From Urechidicola croceus (lineage in GTDB: Bacteria > Bacteroidota > Bacteroidia > Flavobacteriales > Flavobacteriaceae), in the NCBI RefSeq assembly GCF_001761325.1, contig NZ_CP017478.1:998001-1062000 (forward strand): a DNA stretch of 64,000 bases, given 5' to 3'. The notes beneath the pieces are model-generated. The model made no database searches. It was not told the origin of the DNA and was given only the letters and a program-made list of their open reading frames with translations. The translations under genes and the position numbers were made by a program. This document shows positions 1 through 8,158 of the stretch, in pieces (position 1 is the stretch's first letter; each line of letters begins with the position of its first letter).

Positions 1-220
1 TTATTTTTTGAATTAAATATGGTGCTATTAATAACATAATAAATGTTCCTAACCCAAAGAAAATAGAAGCAAATCCAAATTCACCATCATCAATAGCTAA
101 TTTTGATTTTACATGTGGTATATATATTGCCCAAGTGCCTAATAAAACATTCAATGTTGCAAAAACTATTGCAGGTGACAAATAGCGTTTATTACTTAAA
201 ATTAACCGTAATGAATTCAT
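1..220 (-). CDS. MFS transporter, N-terminal part (cut by window edge)
   Basis: The gene is read on the minus strand from an ATG at 218-220 and runs off the left edge, leaving about 73 codons. The fragment begins MNSLRLILSNKRYLSPAIVF and contains two hydrophobic segments (about residues 15-35 and 53-72) joined by a short polar loop. This matches the first two helices of a Major Facilitator Superfamily transporter. The substrate cannot be told from this piece. It is divergent from the cytochrome gene to its right, with about 110 bp between them. Confidence 0.6.
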   Translation of the reverse strand, partial: MNSLRLILSNKRYLSPAIVFATLNVLLGTWAIYIPHVKSKLAIDDGEFGFASIFFGLGTFIMLLIAPYLIQKI

Positions 221-293
221 ATAAAGTGCATGATAATGACAAATTAAGTTGATTTTTTTTAATTAAGTTATCGGTTTTTTAGATTTTATTAAA

Positions 294-301
294 TAGATTT
301 G
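294..301 (+). promoter_or_regulatory. TAnnTTTG promoter element of the cytochrome c gene
   Basis: TAGATTTG matches the Bacteroidota -7 consensus and lies 29 bp before the ATG at 331, giving a leader of about 25 nt. No clear -33 TTG was seen at the usual distance. Confidence 0.5.
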
Positions 302-330
302 TGAAACACTAATATAACTCAAACATTAAA

Positions 331-747
331 ATGAAAAAAAACTTAACTGTTATTCTGGTAATCACTTCATTGATTTTTATCAGTTGTGGTGATAAAAAAA
401 AGGAAGAGGCTCCAAAAAAGGAAATTCAAAAAGTAGAAAGAAAAGTTGAAACTCCTGCAGTTTCAGATAATGTTGCACTAGGTAAAAAGTTATTTAGCTC
501 AAAAGGCTGTATGGCTTGTCATCATGCAACTACAAAAATTGTTGGACCAGCAATAAAAGATATAGCTGCTGTTTACGAAAGTAAAAATGCTAATATTGTT
601 AAGTTTTTAAAAGGAAATAGTGAAGCAATAGTTGATACTGATCCAACACAAGTTGCAATTATGAAAAATAATATTGAGACTATTCTTAAAGATATTACTG
701 GAGAAGAATTGAATGCTATAGCAGAATACATGAGAAGTGTAAAGTAA
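331..747 (+). CDS. c-type cytochrome lipoprotein
   Basis: This is a monoheme electron-carrier type protein of 138 aa. A signal peptide ends in a lipobox with Cys19, so it is probably anchored in a membrane facing the periplasm. A Lys/Glu-rich linker (about 22-45) precedes one class I cytochrome c domain with the heme motif C60-M-A-C63-H64. A downstream Met, probably M111, could be the sixth ligand. The gene is alone, with its own TAnnTTTG element upstream and a hairpin terminator downstream. The redox partner is unknown; small cytochromes like this often serve terminal oxidases or peroxidases. Confidence 0.85.
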   Translation: MKKNLTVILVITSLIFISCGDKKKEEAPKKEIQKVERKVETPAVSDNVALGKKLFSSKGCMACHHATTKIVGPAIKDIAAVYESKNANIVKFLKGNSEAIVDTDPTQVAIMKNNIETILKDITGEELNAIAEYMRSVK

Positions 748-770
748 AAAATATACTCAAAATTAAATTA

Positions 771-804
771 AAAGGCATCCTATTTTTTTGGGATGTTTTT
801 TTAT
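771..804 (+). terminator. Rho-independent terminator after the cytochrome gene
   Basis: An inverted repeat, GCATCC paired with GGATGT and extended by G-U and A-U pairs, encloses a T-rich loop and is followed by a T run. It starts about 23 bp after the cytochrome stop codon. Confidence 0.7.
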
Positions 805-814
805 TTTAAAAATG

Positions 815-822
815 TACATTTG
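815..822 (+). promoter_or_regulatory. TAnnTTTG promoter element of rlmD
   Basis: TACATTTG ends only 5 nt before the rlmD ATG at 828. With the usual distance from this element to the start site, transcription would begin at or next to the start codon, so the mRNA may be leaderless. Confidence 0.55.
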
Positions 823-827
823 CACCT

Positions 828-2237
828 ATGGCAAGAAAAAAGAGAATTAACATTTTCGAAAATGTTGAAGTTATTGATGCTGGTGCAAGAGGAAAAACTG
901 TTGCCAAAGCACCTGATGGTCGTGTTATTTTTTTAACGAACACAGTTCCAGGAGATATTGTTGACATAAGAACAGGAAAAAAAAGAAAAGCTTATTACGA
1001 AGGAACTGCAATAAAGTTTCATCAAAAGTCTGATAAAAGAACTGAACCTGAATGTGAACATTTTGAATATTGTGGTGGTTGTAAATGGCAAAATATGGCT
1101 TATGAACATCAACTTTTTTATAAGCAAAAGGAAGTTACAAATAATCTTATACGTATTGGTCATCTTGAATTACCTGAAGTGACACCAATTTTAGGTTGTG
1201 AACAGCAATTCTTCTATCGAAATAAAATGGAGTTTTCTTTTTCAAGTAGTCGATGGCTAACTTTTGATGAAATCAATTCTGAACAAGAGATTGATGATAG
1301 AAACGCATGTGGATTTCATATATCAGGAATGTGGGATAAAATACTGGATGTAAAAAAATGTCATCTACAAGAAGATCCTTCAAACGATATTAGAAATTTT
1401 GTAAAAGAATTTTCAATTGAAAATGACTTACCATTTTTCAATCCTCGCGATCAAAACGGTATGATGAGAACGTTGATGCTTCGCATAGCATCAACTGGAG
1501 AAATCATGATTGTGATTCAGTTTTTTGAAGAAGATATTGAAAAAAGAGAATTGTTATTGGATGCTATGATGGAAAAATTTCCACAAATCACCTCTTTACA
1601 ATACGTAATTAATTCTAAAGCCAATGACACTCTATACGATCAAGATATAATATTATATAAAGGTAGAGATCATATATTTGAAGAAATGGAAGGACTTAAG
1701 TTTAAAATAGGACCAAAATCATTTTATCAAACAAATTCTGAACAGGCTTATGAATTATATAAAATTACTAGAGATTTTGCCGGATTAACTGGTGATGAAC
1801 TAGTATATGATTTATATACAGGAACGGGAACAATTGCTCAATTTGTTGCTAAAAAGGCAAAAAAAGTGATTGGTGTTGAAGCTGTACCAGATGCTATTGC
1901 TGATGCTAAACTAAATGCACAATTTAATAAGATAGAAAACGTTGAATTCTTTGCAGGTGATATGAAAGACGTTTTTAATGATACTTTTATTTCAACTCAT
2001 GGAAAACCTGATGTAATAATTACAGATCCTCCAAGAGATGGAATGCATAAAAATGTAGTTGCAAAAATTTTGGAAATTTCGCCTAATAAAATTGTATATG
2101 TAAGTTGTAATTCTGCAACTCAAGCAAGAGATTTAGCATTAATGAAGCATCAATATAAAATTACTAAAACACAAGCTGTAGACATGTTTCCGCAAACACA
2201 TCACGTTGAAAATGTTGTTCTTTTAGAAAAAATTTAA
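828..2237 (+). CDS. rlmD: 23S rRNA (uracil-C5)-methyltransferase RlmD
   Basis: The enzyme uses SAM to methylate a uridine (U1939 in E. coli numbering) of 23S rRNA. At 469 aa it has full family length. An N-terminal TRAM domain (about 10-65) is followed by 4Fe-4S cysteines C76, C82, C85 and C178. The methyltransferase domain has the SAM loop DLYTGTGT (328-335), the DPPR motif (400-403) and the catalytic Cys427 in the VSCNS motif. It heads a three-gene run with the DUF6452 and DUF6048 genes, starting 1 bp after its stop. The RlmD assignment rather than another RumA paralogue rests on the intact cysteine cluster and this neighbourhood. Confidence 0.9.
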   Translation: MARKKRINIFENVEVIDAGARGKTVAKAPDGRVIFLTNTVPGDIVDIRTGKKRKAYYEGTAIKFHQKSDKRTEPECEHFEYCGGCKWQNMAYEHQLFYKQKEVTNNLIRIGHLELPEVTPILGCEQQFFYRNKMEFSFSSSRWLTFDEINSEQEIDDRNACGFHISGMWDKILDVKKCHLQEDPSNDIRNFVKEFSIENDLPFFNPRDQNGMMRTLMLRIASTGEIMIVIQFFEEDIEKRELLLDAMMEKFPQITSLQYVINSKANDTLYDQDIILYKGRDHIFEEMEGLKFKIGPKSFYQTNSEQAYELYKITRDFAGLTGDELVYDLYTGTGTIAQFVAKKAKKVIGVEAVPDAIADAKLNAQFNKIENVEFFAGDMKDVFNDTFISTHGKPDVIITDPPRDGMHKNVVAKILEISPNKIVYVSCNSATQARDLALMKHQYKITKTQAVDMFPQTHHVENVVLLEKI

Positions 2238-2238
2238 A

Positions 2239-2688
2239 ATGAAAAAATATTTAATCCTAGCAATTGTTATAATCTCAACTTTATTAGGTTGTGAAAATGA
2301 TGATTTTTGTGTAGATCCTGTTACACCAAATTTAGTAATCAGATTCTATGACAATAATGATCCAACAGTTCTAAAAAGAGTTCGAAAACTTTACGTATGG
2401 GTAAATGAACTTGATACAATTTATGAAAATGTAGCATCAGATTCTATTGCAATTCCTTTAAATCCGCTTGAAGATTTTACAATTCTACATTTATCTGCAG
2501 ATGACATTCAAGATGATATTACTATAAATTACAACAAGAAAGAAGTCTTTGTTGGTAGATCTTGTGGGTACAAATATAACTTTGAAAATATTGGACTTAC
2601 CGAGATAAACAATAATTGGATTTTAGATACCGAAATTACAAATGAAACTGTAGAAAATGAAACTGAACATATTAAGATTTTACACTAG
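2239..2688 (+). CDS. DUF6452 family lipoprotein
   Basis: This is a 149-aa protein with a lipobox signal peptide (MKKYLILAIVIISTLLGC) followed by an Asp-rich, mostly beta-type domain with no catalytic motif that I recognise. Its place directly after rlmD and its overlap with the next gene match the DUF6452-DUF6048 pair seen in many Flavobacteriia. From the context I infer an envelope protein that works with its neighbour. The function is unknown. Confidence 0.7.
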   Translation: MKKYLILAIVIISTLLGCENDDFCVDPVTPNLVIRFYDNNDPTVLKRVRKLYVWVNELDTIYENVASDSIAIPLNPLEDFTILHLSADDIQDDITINYNKKEVFVGRSCGYKYNFENIGLTEINNNWILDTEITNETVENETEHIKILH

Positions 2689-3382
2689 TTTATTATTCAT
2701 ATCTATTTCATTTATCGGAATAGCACAAGATAAAGACTTAGAATTTTTAACTGAAGTACCAACAGATACTATTAAAGCTAGTGTTCCTCATGGTTTAAGA
2801 CTTGGTGTTGATATAAGCAAACCAATTATTGGAATATTTAATGAAGATATATCTGGTATTGAGATTACTGGTGATTACAGAATTACCAATAAAATTTATG
2901 CAGCTGCAGAATTAGGTATATACGATCGAAAATCTGAAGAGTACAATTTAAAACATAGTACAAAAGGGAGTTATATAAAAGTCGGTGGAAATATCAATTT
3001 ATATGAAAATTGGCTTGGAATGAATAATGAAATTTTTTTTGGTTTACGTTATGGATTGAGTTCATTTACACAAACATTAAATAGTTATACTCCCAATTAT
3101 AATGGAACGTATTTTGAACCAGAAGAAATAAGTGTCAATCAAGAATTTGATGGTCTTACAGCACATTGGACAGAATTAGTAATCGGATTAAAAGTTGAAT
3201 TGCTTAAAAACTTTTATCTAGGATCAAGCATGAGTTTAAAGAAAATAATAAGTCAAAACGAGCCTGAAAATTTCAAGAATTTATTCATTCCAGGTTTTGA
3301 ACGAGTGTACGCTAACAACACAGGATTTAGTTTTAATTATACTATTTCTTATCTTATTCCTATTTACAAGAAAAATAAATAA
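2657..3382 (+). CDS. DUF6048 family protein, probable outer-membrane beta-barrel
   Basis: The 241-aa protein has a cleavable signal peptide (hydrophobic residues 8-22, then AQ). Alternating polar and aromatic strands follow, and the C-terminus is rich in aromatics, as in small porin-like barrels. The start at 2657 overlaps the end of the preceding gene by 32 bp, which suggests translational coupling to the DUF6452 lipoprotein. The pair may form a lipoprotein-barrel unit. No function is known to me, and the barrel call is an inference from strand pattern. Confidence 0.7.
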   Translation: MKLNILRFYTSLLFISISFIGIAQDKDLEFLTEVPTDTIKASVPHGLRLGVDISKPIIGIFNEDISGIEITGDYRITNKIYAAAELGIYDRKSEEYNLKHSTKGSYIKVGGNINLYENWLGMNNEIFFGLRYGLSSFTQTLNSYTPNYNGTYFEPEEISVNQEFDGLTAHWTELVIGLKVELLKNFYLGSSMSLKKIISQNEPENFKNLFIPGFERVYANNTGFSFNYTISYLIPIYKKNK

Positions 3383-3417
3383 ATTTTATTTAATTTTATA
3401 CTCTTAAATTATAGATT

Positions 3418-4368
3418 ATGGAAAAAATACCAAGTGTGAACCTTGCTGATTTTTTATCAGAAGATGCAGATAGAAAGCAAAAATTTGTTGATGAAATTGG
3501 AAAAGCCTATGAAGAAATTGGTTTTGTTGCATTAAATGGACATTTTTTAAGTGATGAACTTATTAAAAGTTTATATGAAGAGATTAAAAACTTTTTTGAA
3601 TTACCAGAAACTACTAAATCAAAATACGAAATAGAAGGAATTGGTGGTCAACGCGGCTATACTTCGTTTGGTAAAGAACATGCAAAAGGTAAAAAAGAAG
3701 GTGATTTAAAAGAATTCTGGCACTTTGGTCAATATGTAGATAATGACCCGAAATTAGAAGCCGAGTACCCTCCAAATGTTGAAGTAAAGGAATTACCTAA
3801 ATTCAATGAAGTTGGTAAAGAAACCTATAAAATGCTTGAAAAAACAGCAAAATATGTGTTACGTGCTTTGGCATTACACTTAGGATTAGAAGAAACTTAT
3901 TTTGATAATTATATTAAAAATGGAAATTCTATTTTAAGACCTATTCACTATCCACCAATAAAAACTGCACCTAAAAATGCAGAAAGAGCTGCTGCACATG
4001 GTGATATCAATCTAATTACACTTTTAATGGGTGCTCAAGGACGTGGGTTACAAGTTCAAAATCATAAAGGCGACTGGATAGATGCAATTGCTGAACCTAA
4101 TCAATTGATGATTAATGTTGGAGATATGTTATCAAGACACACAAACAACAAATTAAAATCAACAATTCATAGAGTTATTAACCCGCCAAAAGAATTATGG
4201 GGTACTTCACGCTACTCTATTCCATTTTTCATGCATCCTGTAAGTGAAATGAAATTAGATGTTTTAGAAAGTTGTATAGATGCAGAAAACCCAAAGCAAT
4301 TTGAAGATATTACTGCTGGCGAATTTTTACATGAAAGATTAGTTGACCTCGGTTTGATTAAAAAGTAA
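3418..4368 (+). CDS. 2-oxoglutarate/Fe(II)-dependent oxygenase, isopenicillin N synthase-like
   Basis: This 316-aa protein belongs to the non-heme iron oxygenase superfamily. An N-terminal DIOX_N-type region (about 5-120) precedes the jelly-roll core. The iron ligands are visible as H194-x-D196 and H251, and R265 in the RYS motif would bind 2-oxoglutarate. Length and order match plant-type and IPNS-type enzymes. It begins a run of co-oriented, closely spaced genes (SRPBCC protein 9 bp downstream). The substrate is unknown; family members hydroxylate, desaturate or cyclise small molecules. Confidence 0.85.
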   Translation: MEKIPSVNLADFLSEDADRKQKFVDEIGKAYEEIGFVALNGHFLSDELIKSLYEEIKNFFELPETTKSKYEIEGIGGQRGYTSFGKEHAKGKKEGDLKEFWHFGQYVDNDPKLEAEYPPNVEVKELPKFNEVGKETYKMLEKTAKYVLRALALHLGLEETYFDNYIKNGNSILRPIHYPPIKTAPKNAERAAAHGDINLITLLMGAQGRGLQVQNHKGDWIDAIAEPNQLMINVGDMLSRHTNNKLKSTIHRVINPPKELWGTSRYSIPFFMHPVSEMKLDVLESCIDAENPKQFEDITAGEFLHERLVDLGLIKK

Positions 4369-4377
4369 CTTGTTTTT

Positions 4378-4812
4378 ATGTTTAATAGTTCAAAACCAAT
4401 TGTTGTAGAACAATTATTTGACAACTCAATTCAAGAAGTTTGGAATGCAATATCTAACTTAAGTTTAATGAAACTTTGGTTTTTTGAGCAAATTGAAGAT
4501 TTTAAACCAGAAGTTGGCTTCAAAACTAGTTTTGTTGTTAAAGTTGAAGATAGAACATATACTCATTTATGGGAATTGACTGAAATTATCCTTCAAAAAA
4601 ATATAACTTACGATTGGAAATATGCTGAATATGATGGAGAAGGTAAAGTTATTTTTGAACTATTTGATTTAGGAGATAAAACGAAACTAGTCTTAACCAA
4701 TTTCGGTATAGAATCATTTCCAAGTACTATTCCTGAATTTAGTCGTGAAAGTTGTAATAATGGCTGGAATTATTTTATAAAAGAAAGACTTTATAATTTT
4801 TTAAATAAGTAA
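4378..4812 (+). CDS. SRPBCC (AHSA1-like) domain protein
   Basis: This 144-aa single-domain protein has the START/Bet v1-like pattern of activator of Hsp90 ATPase homologues: an N-terminal strand with IQEVWNAISN, the W-W-F segment near residue 35, a central antiparallel sheet and a long C-terminal helix (about 118-142). Such proteins bind hydrophobic ligands or act in stress responses. It sits 9 bp after the oxygenase gene and 3 bp before the SUI1-like gene, so co-transcription is likely. No ligand can be inferred. Confidence 0.8.
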   Translation: MFNSSKPIVVEQLFDNSIQEVWNAISNLSLMKLWFFEQIEDFKPEVGFKTSFVVKVEDRTYTHLWELTEIILQKNITYDWKYAEYDGEGKVIFELFDLGDKTKLVLTNFGIESFPSTIPEFSRESCNNGWNYFIKERLYNFLNK

Positions 4813-4815
4813 ATA

Positions 4816-5145
4816 ATGGATTTACAAGATCAATTAAAAAACCTTTTTCCAGATCATATTCCTAAAGAAATTGAAGAATCTGTTGAAGATTCAAAAGAAA
4901 TTTGGATGCAAGATGAACCGATGATTTGTAAATATGAAAAGCGAAAAGGTAAACCAATAACAATTATTGAAGGTTATACGGGTGCTGATGAAGATTTTAA
5001 AAAGTTGGCTAAAGAATTAAAAACAAAATTAAGTGTTGGTGGAAGTTTCAAGGATGATAAAATTATCATTCAAGGAGATTATCGCGATAAAATAATGACT
5101 CTTTTAAAAGATAAAGGGTTTAAAGTAAAACGTGTAGGAGGATGA
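4816..5145 (+). CDS. SUI1/eIF1-like translation factor (YciH family)
   Basis: This 109-aa protein has an acidic N-terminal third and a C-terminal SUI1 domain (about 40-107) with the typical pattern ITIIEGY, an LKTKLSVGGS loop and KIIIQGDYRDKI. Bacterial YciH relatives influence start-site selection, much as eIF1 does in eukaryotes, although the role in Bacteroidota is not settled. The gene overlaps the following phosphorylase gene by 4 bp (ATGA), so the two are translationally coupled. Confidence 0.85.
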   Translation: MDLQDQLKNLFPDHIPKEIEESVEDSKEIWMQDEPMICKYEKRKGKPITIIEGYTGADEDFKKLAKELKTKLSVGGSFKDDKIIIQGDYRDKIMTLLKDKGFKVKRVGG

Positions 5146-6014
5146 GTAAAATAGCAGAATCAGAATTAATTTTAAATCCAAATGGTAGTGTTTACCATCT
5201 TAATTTATTGCCAGAAAATATAGCCAATGATATTATTTTTGTAGGTGATCAAGATAGAGTTGAAAGTGTAACTAAATATTTTGATTTAATTGAATTTGAA
5301 ACTCAAAAAAGGGAATTCAAAACACAAACAGGAACCTATAAAGGTAAACGTCTTACTGTAATTTCTACTGGAATCGGTCCTGATAATATTGATATTGTTA
5401 TTAATGAATTAGATGCTTTGGTTAATATTGATTTAAAAGAACGAAAAATTAAAAGTGAGCACACTTCATTAAATATTGTTCGAATTGGCACGTCTGGTTC
5501 TTTACAATTGGACATTCCTGTTGATAGTTTTTTACTTTCTTCACATGCTATGGGTTTAAATAGTTTGTTGCATTCATATAAATGCGAACATATTCTAGAA
5601 TCTGATATTGAAGATGCATTTATAAACCATACAAATTGGAACCTAAAAAAAGGTAGGCCATACTGCATTCAAAATAGTCAGGTGTTGGCAGAAAAACTCT
5701 TAGATAAACAAGTTTTTACAGGAATAACTGCAACTGCCGTTGGCTTTTATGGCCCACAAGGTAGAGTGCTTAGATTATCACTTGAAGATTCTCAACTAAA
5801 TAATAAAATTGACAGTTTTAAATTTGAAAATCATCGAATTACAAATCTTGAAATGGAAACTTCAGCAATTTACGGATTATCTAAATTATTAGGTCATAAT
5901 TCAGTTTCAATGAATGCAATCATTGCCAATAGAGCAAATGGTACATTTAGTAAAAACCCTTATAAAACTGTTGATTCTCTTATAAAATATACACTAGATA
6001 AAATAGTTAGATAA
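5142..6014 (+). CDS. Nucleoside phosphorylase (uridine phosphorylase-like)
   Basis: This 290-aa protein belongs to the PNP/UDP superfamily, which cleaves nucleosides with phosphate to free base and ribose-1-phosphate. Visible marks are the early glycine motif VGDQDRVE, STGIGPDNI in the phosphate-binding region, RIGTSGSLQ and the late NLEMETSAIY motif whose Glu/Met residues bind ribose. The base specificity is not certain. It is the last gene of the cluster and overlaps the SUI1 gene by 4 bp. It likely serves pyrimidine or purine salvage in the cytoplasm. Confidence 0.85.
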   Translation: MSKIAESELILNPNGSVYHLNLLPENIANDIIFVGDQDRVESVTKYFDLIEFETQKREFKTQTGTYKGKRLTVISTGIGPDNIDIVINELDALVNIDLKERKIKSEHTSLNIVRIGTSGSLQLDIPVDSFLLSSHAMGLNSLLHSYKCEHILESDIEDAFINHTNWNLKKGRPYCIQNSQVLAEKLLDKQVFTGITATAVGFYGPQGRVLRLSLEDSQLNNKIDSFKFENHRITNLEMETSAIYGLSKLLGHNSVSMNAIIANRANGTFSKNPYKTVDSLIKYTLDKIVR

Positions 6015-6047
6015 GCACCTCCGTTTTATTTTTGTGAATTTTATCAT

Positions 6048-6055
6048 TATTTTTG
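6048..6055 (+). promoter_or_regulatory. TAnnTTTG element deciding the start of the substrate-binding protein gene
   Basis: TATTTTTG lies 22 bp before the ATG at 6077. A second match is at 6027-6034. Because the element overlaps the upstream TTG at 6053, the ATG at 6077 is the better start. Confidence 0.5.
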
Positions 6056-6076
6056 CTACTTGCTATTTATACTATT

Positions 6077-6946
6077 ATGATAAAACTTAAGATAGGTGGA
6101 GTTCCTGAGCACTTCAATTTACCTTGGCATTTAGCCATTGAAAACAATGAATTTAAAAAAGTTGGTATTGATTTAGTGTGGAAAGATTTTCCTGGCGGAA
6201 CTGGAGCAATGTGTAAAGCTCTTCGCAATAAAGAAATTGATATTTCCATCCTTTTAACTGAAGGGATTATTAAAGATATTATTAACGGAAATGAGAGTAA
6301 AATAGTACAAACATATATCAACTCTCCTCTACTTTGGGGTATTCATGTAGGTGCAAATTCAAATTTTCAAACTGTTGATGATTTAGAAGGTGCTAAACCC
6401 GCAATAAGTAGAAATGGTTCTGGATCACAGTTATTAGCTATTGTTAATGCTAAAAAAAATGGTTGGAATCATGAAGAATTAGATTTTGAAATTGTTGGAA
6501 ATCTAGATGGAGGAATAAATGCATTAACCAACGGAACTGCAGATTATTTTATGTGGGAGCATTTTATGACCAAACCTCTAGTTGATAATGGTACATTTAG
6601 AAGAGTTGGCGACTGCCCTTCTCCATGGCCATGCTTCATGATTGCAGTTAGAAATGATGTATTAGAAAACAATTTAGACGAAGTCAAAAAAGTTTTAAAA
6701 GTAATCAATAATAAAGTAAAACCTTTTTCAACTCAAGCAAAAAAAGAGAGGTACATTTCAACTTTTTCTCAAAGATATCAACTTGAAGAAGAAGATGTAG
6801 CAAACTGGTTATCTATAACTGAATGGAATCAAGGAAAAAGGATTTCTAAAACCTTAGTTAAGAATATACAAAATAAATTATATGATTTAAACGTTATTGA
6901 TAAAATGACAGACGTAGAGAATCTAATAAAAAAAGTATATCTTTGA
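6077..6946 (+). CDS. Cytoplasmic type 2 substrate-binding-fold protein
   Basis: This 289-aa protein has the periplasmic-binding-protein type 2 fold of the NMT1/SsuA/ThiY kind: an N-terminal IKIGG-type strand, EFKKVGIDLVWKDFPGG, then GTGAMCKALRNKEIDI and a late helix bundle. It begins directly at the mature domain with no signal peptide or lipobox, and no ABC permease or ATPase lies nearby. The start at 6077 was chosen over a TTG at 6053 that falls inside the likely promoter. It may be a soluble ligand-binding or biosynthetic enzyme (menaquinone or pyrimidine precursors use this fold), but the ligand is unknown. Confidence 0.75.
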   Translation: MIKLKIGGVPEHFNLPWHLAIENNEFKKVGIDLVWKDFPGGTGAMCKALRNKEIDISILLTEGIIKDIINGNESKIVQTYINSPLLWGIHVGANSNFQTVDDLEGAKPAISRNGSGSQLLAIVNAKKNGWNHEELDFEIVGNLDGGINALTNGTADYFMWEHFMTKPLVDNGTFRRVGDCPSPWPCFMIAVRNDVLENNLDEVKKVLKVINNKVKPFSTQAKKERYISTFSQRYQLEEEDVANWLSITEWNQGKRISKTLVKNIQNKLYDLNVIDKMTDVENLIKKVYL

Positions 6947-6969
6947 TTTTTAATCCCTAATAAAAAAGT

Positions 6970-7128
6970 ATGAAAAAAACAGCAATCCTTTTAGTATTTA
7001 TATTTGCATTAGCAATATTATCTTCTTGTAAATCAACAAAAAAAGGTTGTGGATTAACAGGTGACACTAATAATCCTAATATAAATCCTATTGAACAAAT
7101 CTCTGTAGTTGAAACAGCGATAGTTTAA
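6970..7128 (+). CDS. Small lipoprotein (52 aa)
   Basis: A short reading frame starts MKKTAILLVFIFALAILSSC and has a clear lipobox. The mature part is only about 33 residues and contains KSTKKGCGLTGDTNNP. It lies 23 bp after the binding-protein gene and ends in a very long hairpin terminator. The clean signal sequence and the terminator beginning at its stop codon support a real gene. The function is unknown. Confidence 0.65.
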   Translation: MKKTAILLVFIFALAILSSCKSTKKGCGLTGDTNNPNINPIEQISVVETAIV

Positions 7129-7192
7129 AAATAAACTTCAAATAAAAAGCCTTTTACATGTGTAAAAGGCTTTTTATTTGAAGTTTATTTTT
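7127..7192. terminator. Bidirectional terminator, perfect 32-bp inverted repeat
   Basis: Arms at 7127-7158 and 7161-7192 pair perfectly over 32 bp around a 2-nt loop, with A and T runs at the outer ends. It fills the whole space between the stop codons of two convergent genes and would terminate both transcripts. Confidence 0.85.
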
Positions 7193-8026
7193 CTAAATTT
7201 TAAATGTCATCACTGGTAATCTCAGATGATTAGCTAAATCTTCACCTATGCTACCATTAAAAAAATGGGAAGTTCCTTTACGACCATGTGTCGGAATAGC
7301 AATAATATCTGCACTTAATTTTTCGGAAAAATTGGCAACTCCTTTCTCAACAGTATAATCTGCTACATAATGAACATTTTCTAGCATATCTAAATTTTCA
7401 TCAGTGGCCAACAAAAAAGTTTCTATTCTTTCATCAATTTCTTTAGTACTTTTAAATGATTCATAAGGTAAATTTACATACAGCAAACTTATTTTTGAAT
7501 TGAATATTTTGAACATTTTCTTAACCTTGAGATAAGATTTCATATTCTCTGGAGTAAAATCAGAAACAAAAACTACATTTTCAAATTTAAGTTTTGGGAT
7601 ATCTTCTTTTATAACTAATACTGGTACATCTGAATTTCTAACAACTTTTTCAGCATTTGAACCAATAAAGACCTCTTTTATTCCACTTGAACCATGTGAA
7701 CCAATAACTATCAAATCAGCATCTTCTTCTTTTGCAACATTGTCAAGTTCTTTAAAAACTTTGTAGTGCTTAATTATTGGCGTAACTTTTATATTTTTTA
7801 AATATTCTTTATTTAAAAATTCATTAAATTTTTTTTCAGCCAATTTCAACAAAAAAATCATATTCAACTGATGTTTTTCATCTACTCTATTTAAAGATGT
7901 ATCTGGCAACTCAAGCATGTGAACTGTAACTATTTCTGCATTAGATTTAGTGGCTAAAACAGCCGCAACTTTTAAAGCATATTCTGAATGTTTTGAAAAA
8001 TCTACTGGGACTATAATTTTTTTCAT
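7193..8026 (-). CDS. Universal stress protein, two Usp domains
   Basis: The protein carries two tandem UspA domains. Domain 1 starts MKKIIVPVDFSKHSEYALKV and ends with the ATP-binding pattern GSHGSSGIKEVFIGSNAEKV. Domain 2 ends in a related but weaker pattern (THGRKGTSHFFNGS). The ATG at 8026 was chosen because it begins the conserved first strand; the frame extends 9 codons further upstream without homology. Usp proteins bind ATP or AMP and respond to stress; tandem forms of this length are common in Flavobacteriia. It converges with the small lipoprotein gene. Confidence 0.85.
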   Translation of the reverse strand: MKKIIVPVDFSKHSEYALKVAAVLATKSNAEIVTVHMLELPDTSLNRVDEKHQLNMIFLLKLAEKKFNEFLNKEYLKNIKVTPIIKHYKVFKELDNVAKEEDADLIVIGSHGSSGIKEVFIGSNAEKVVRNSDVPVLVIKEDIPKLKFENVVFVSDFTPENMKSYLKVKKMFKIFNSKISLLYVNLPYESFKSTKEIDERIETFLLATDENLDMLENVHYVADYTVEKGVANFSEKLSADIIAIPTHGRKGTSHFFNGSIGEDLANHLRLPVMTFKI

Positions 8027-8106
8027 GGATAAATAATTTATTTTATAATTCAAATTTAACTTTAGAGTTCTAAACTATTCATGATATAAATCATATATCC
8101 TAAAAA

Positions 8107-8139
8107 GAAAAAAGACTTTCCAAATCTAGAAAGCCTTTT
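8107..8139 (-). terminator. Rho-independent terminator after valS
   Basis: On the minus strand GGCTTTC pairs with GAAAGTC (one G-U pair) around a 8-nt loop, followed by a T run. It begins about 20 bp beyond the valS stop codon. Confidence 0.7.
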
Positions 8140-8158
8140 AAATATATATGTGAAATTA

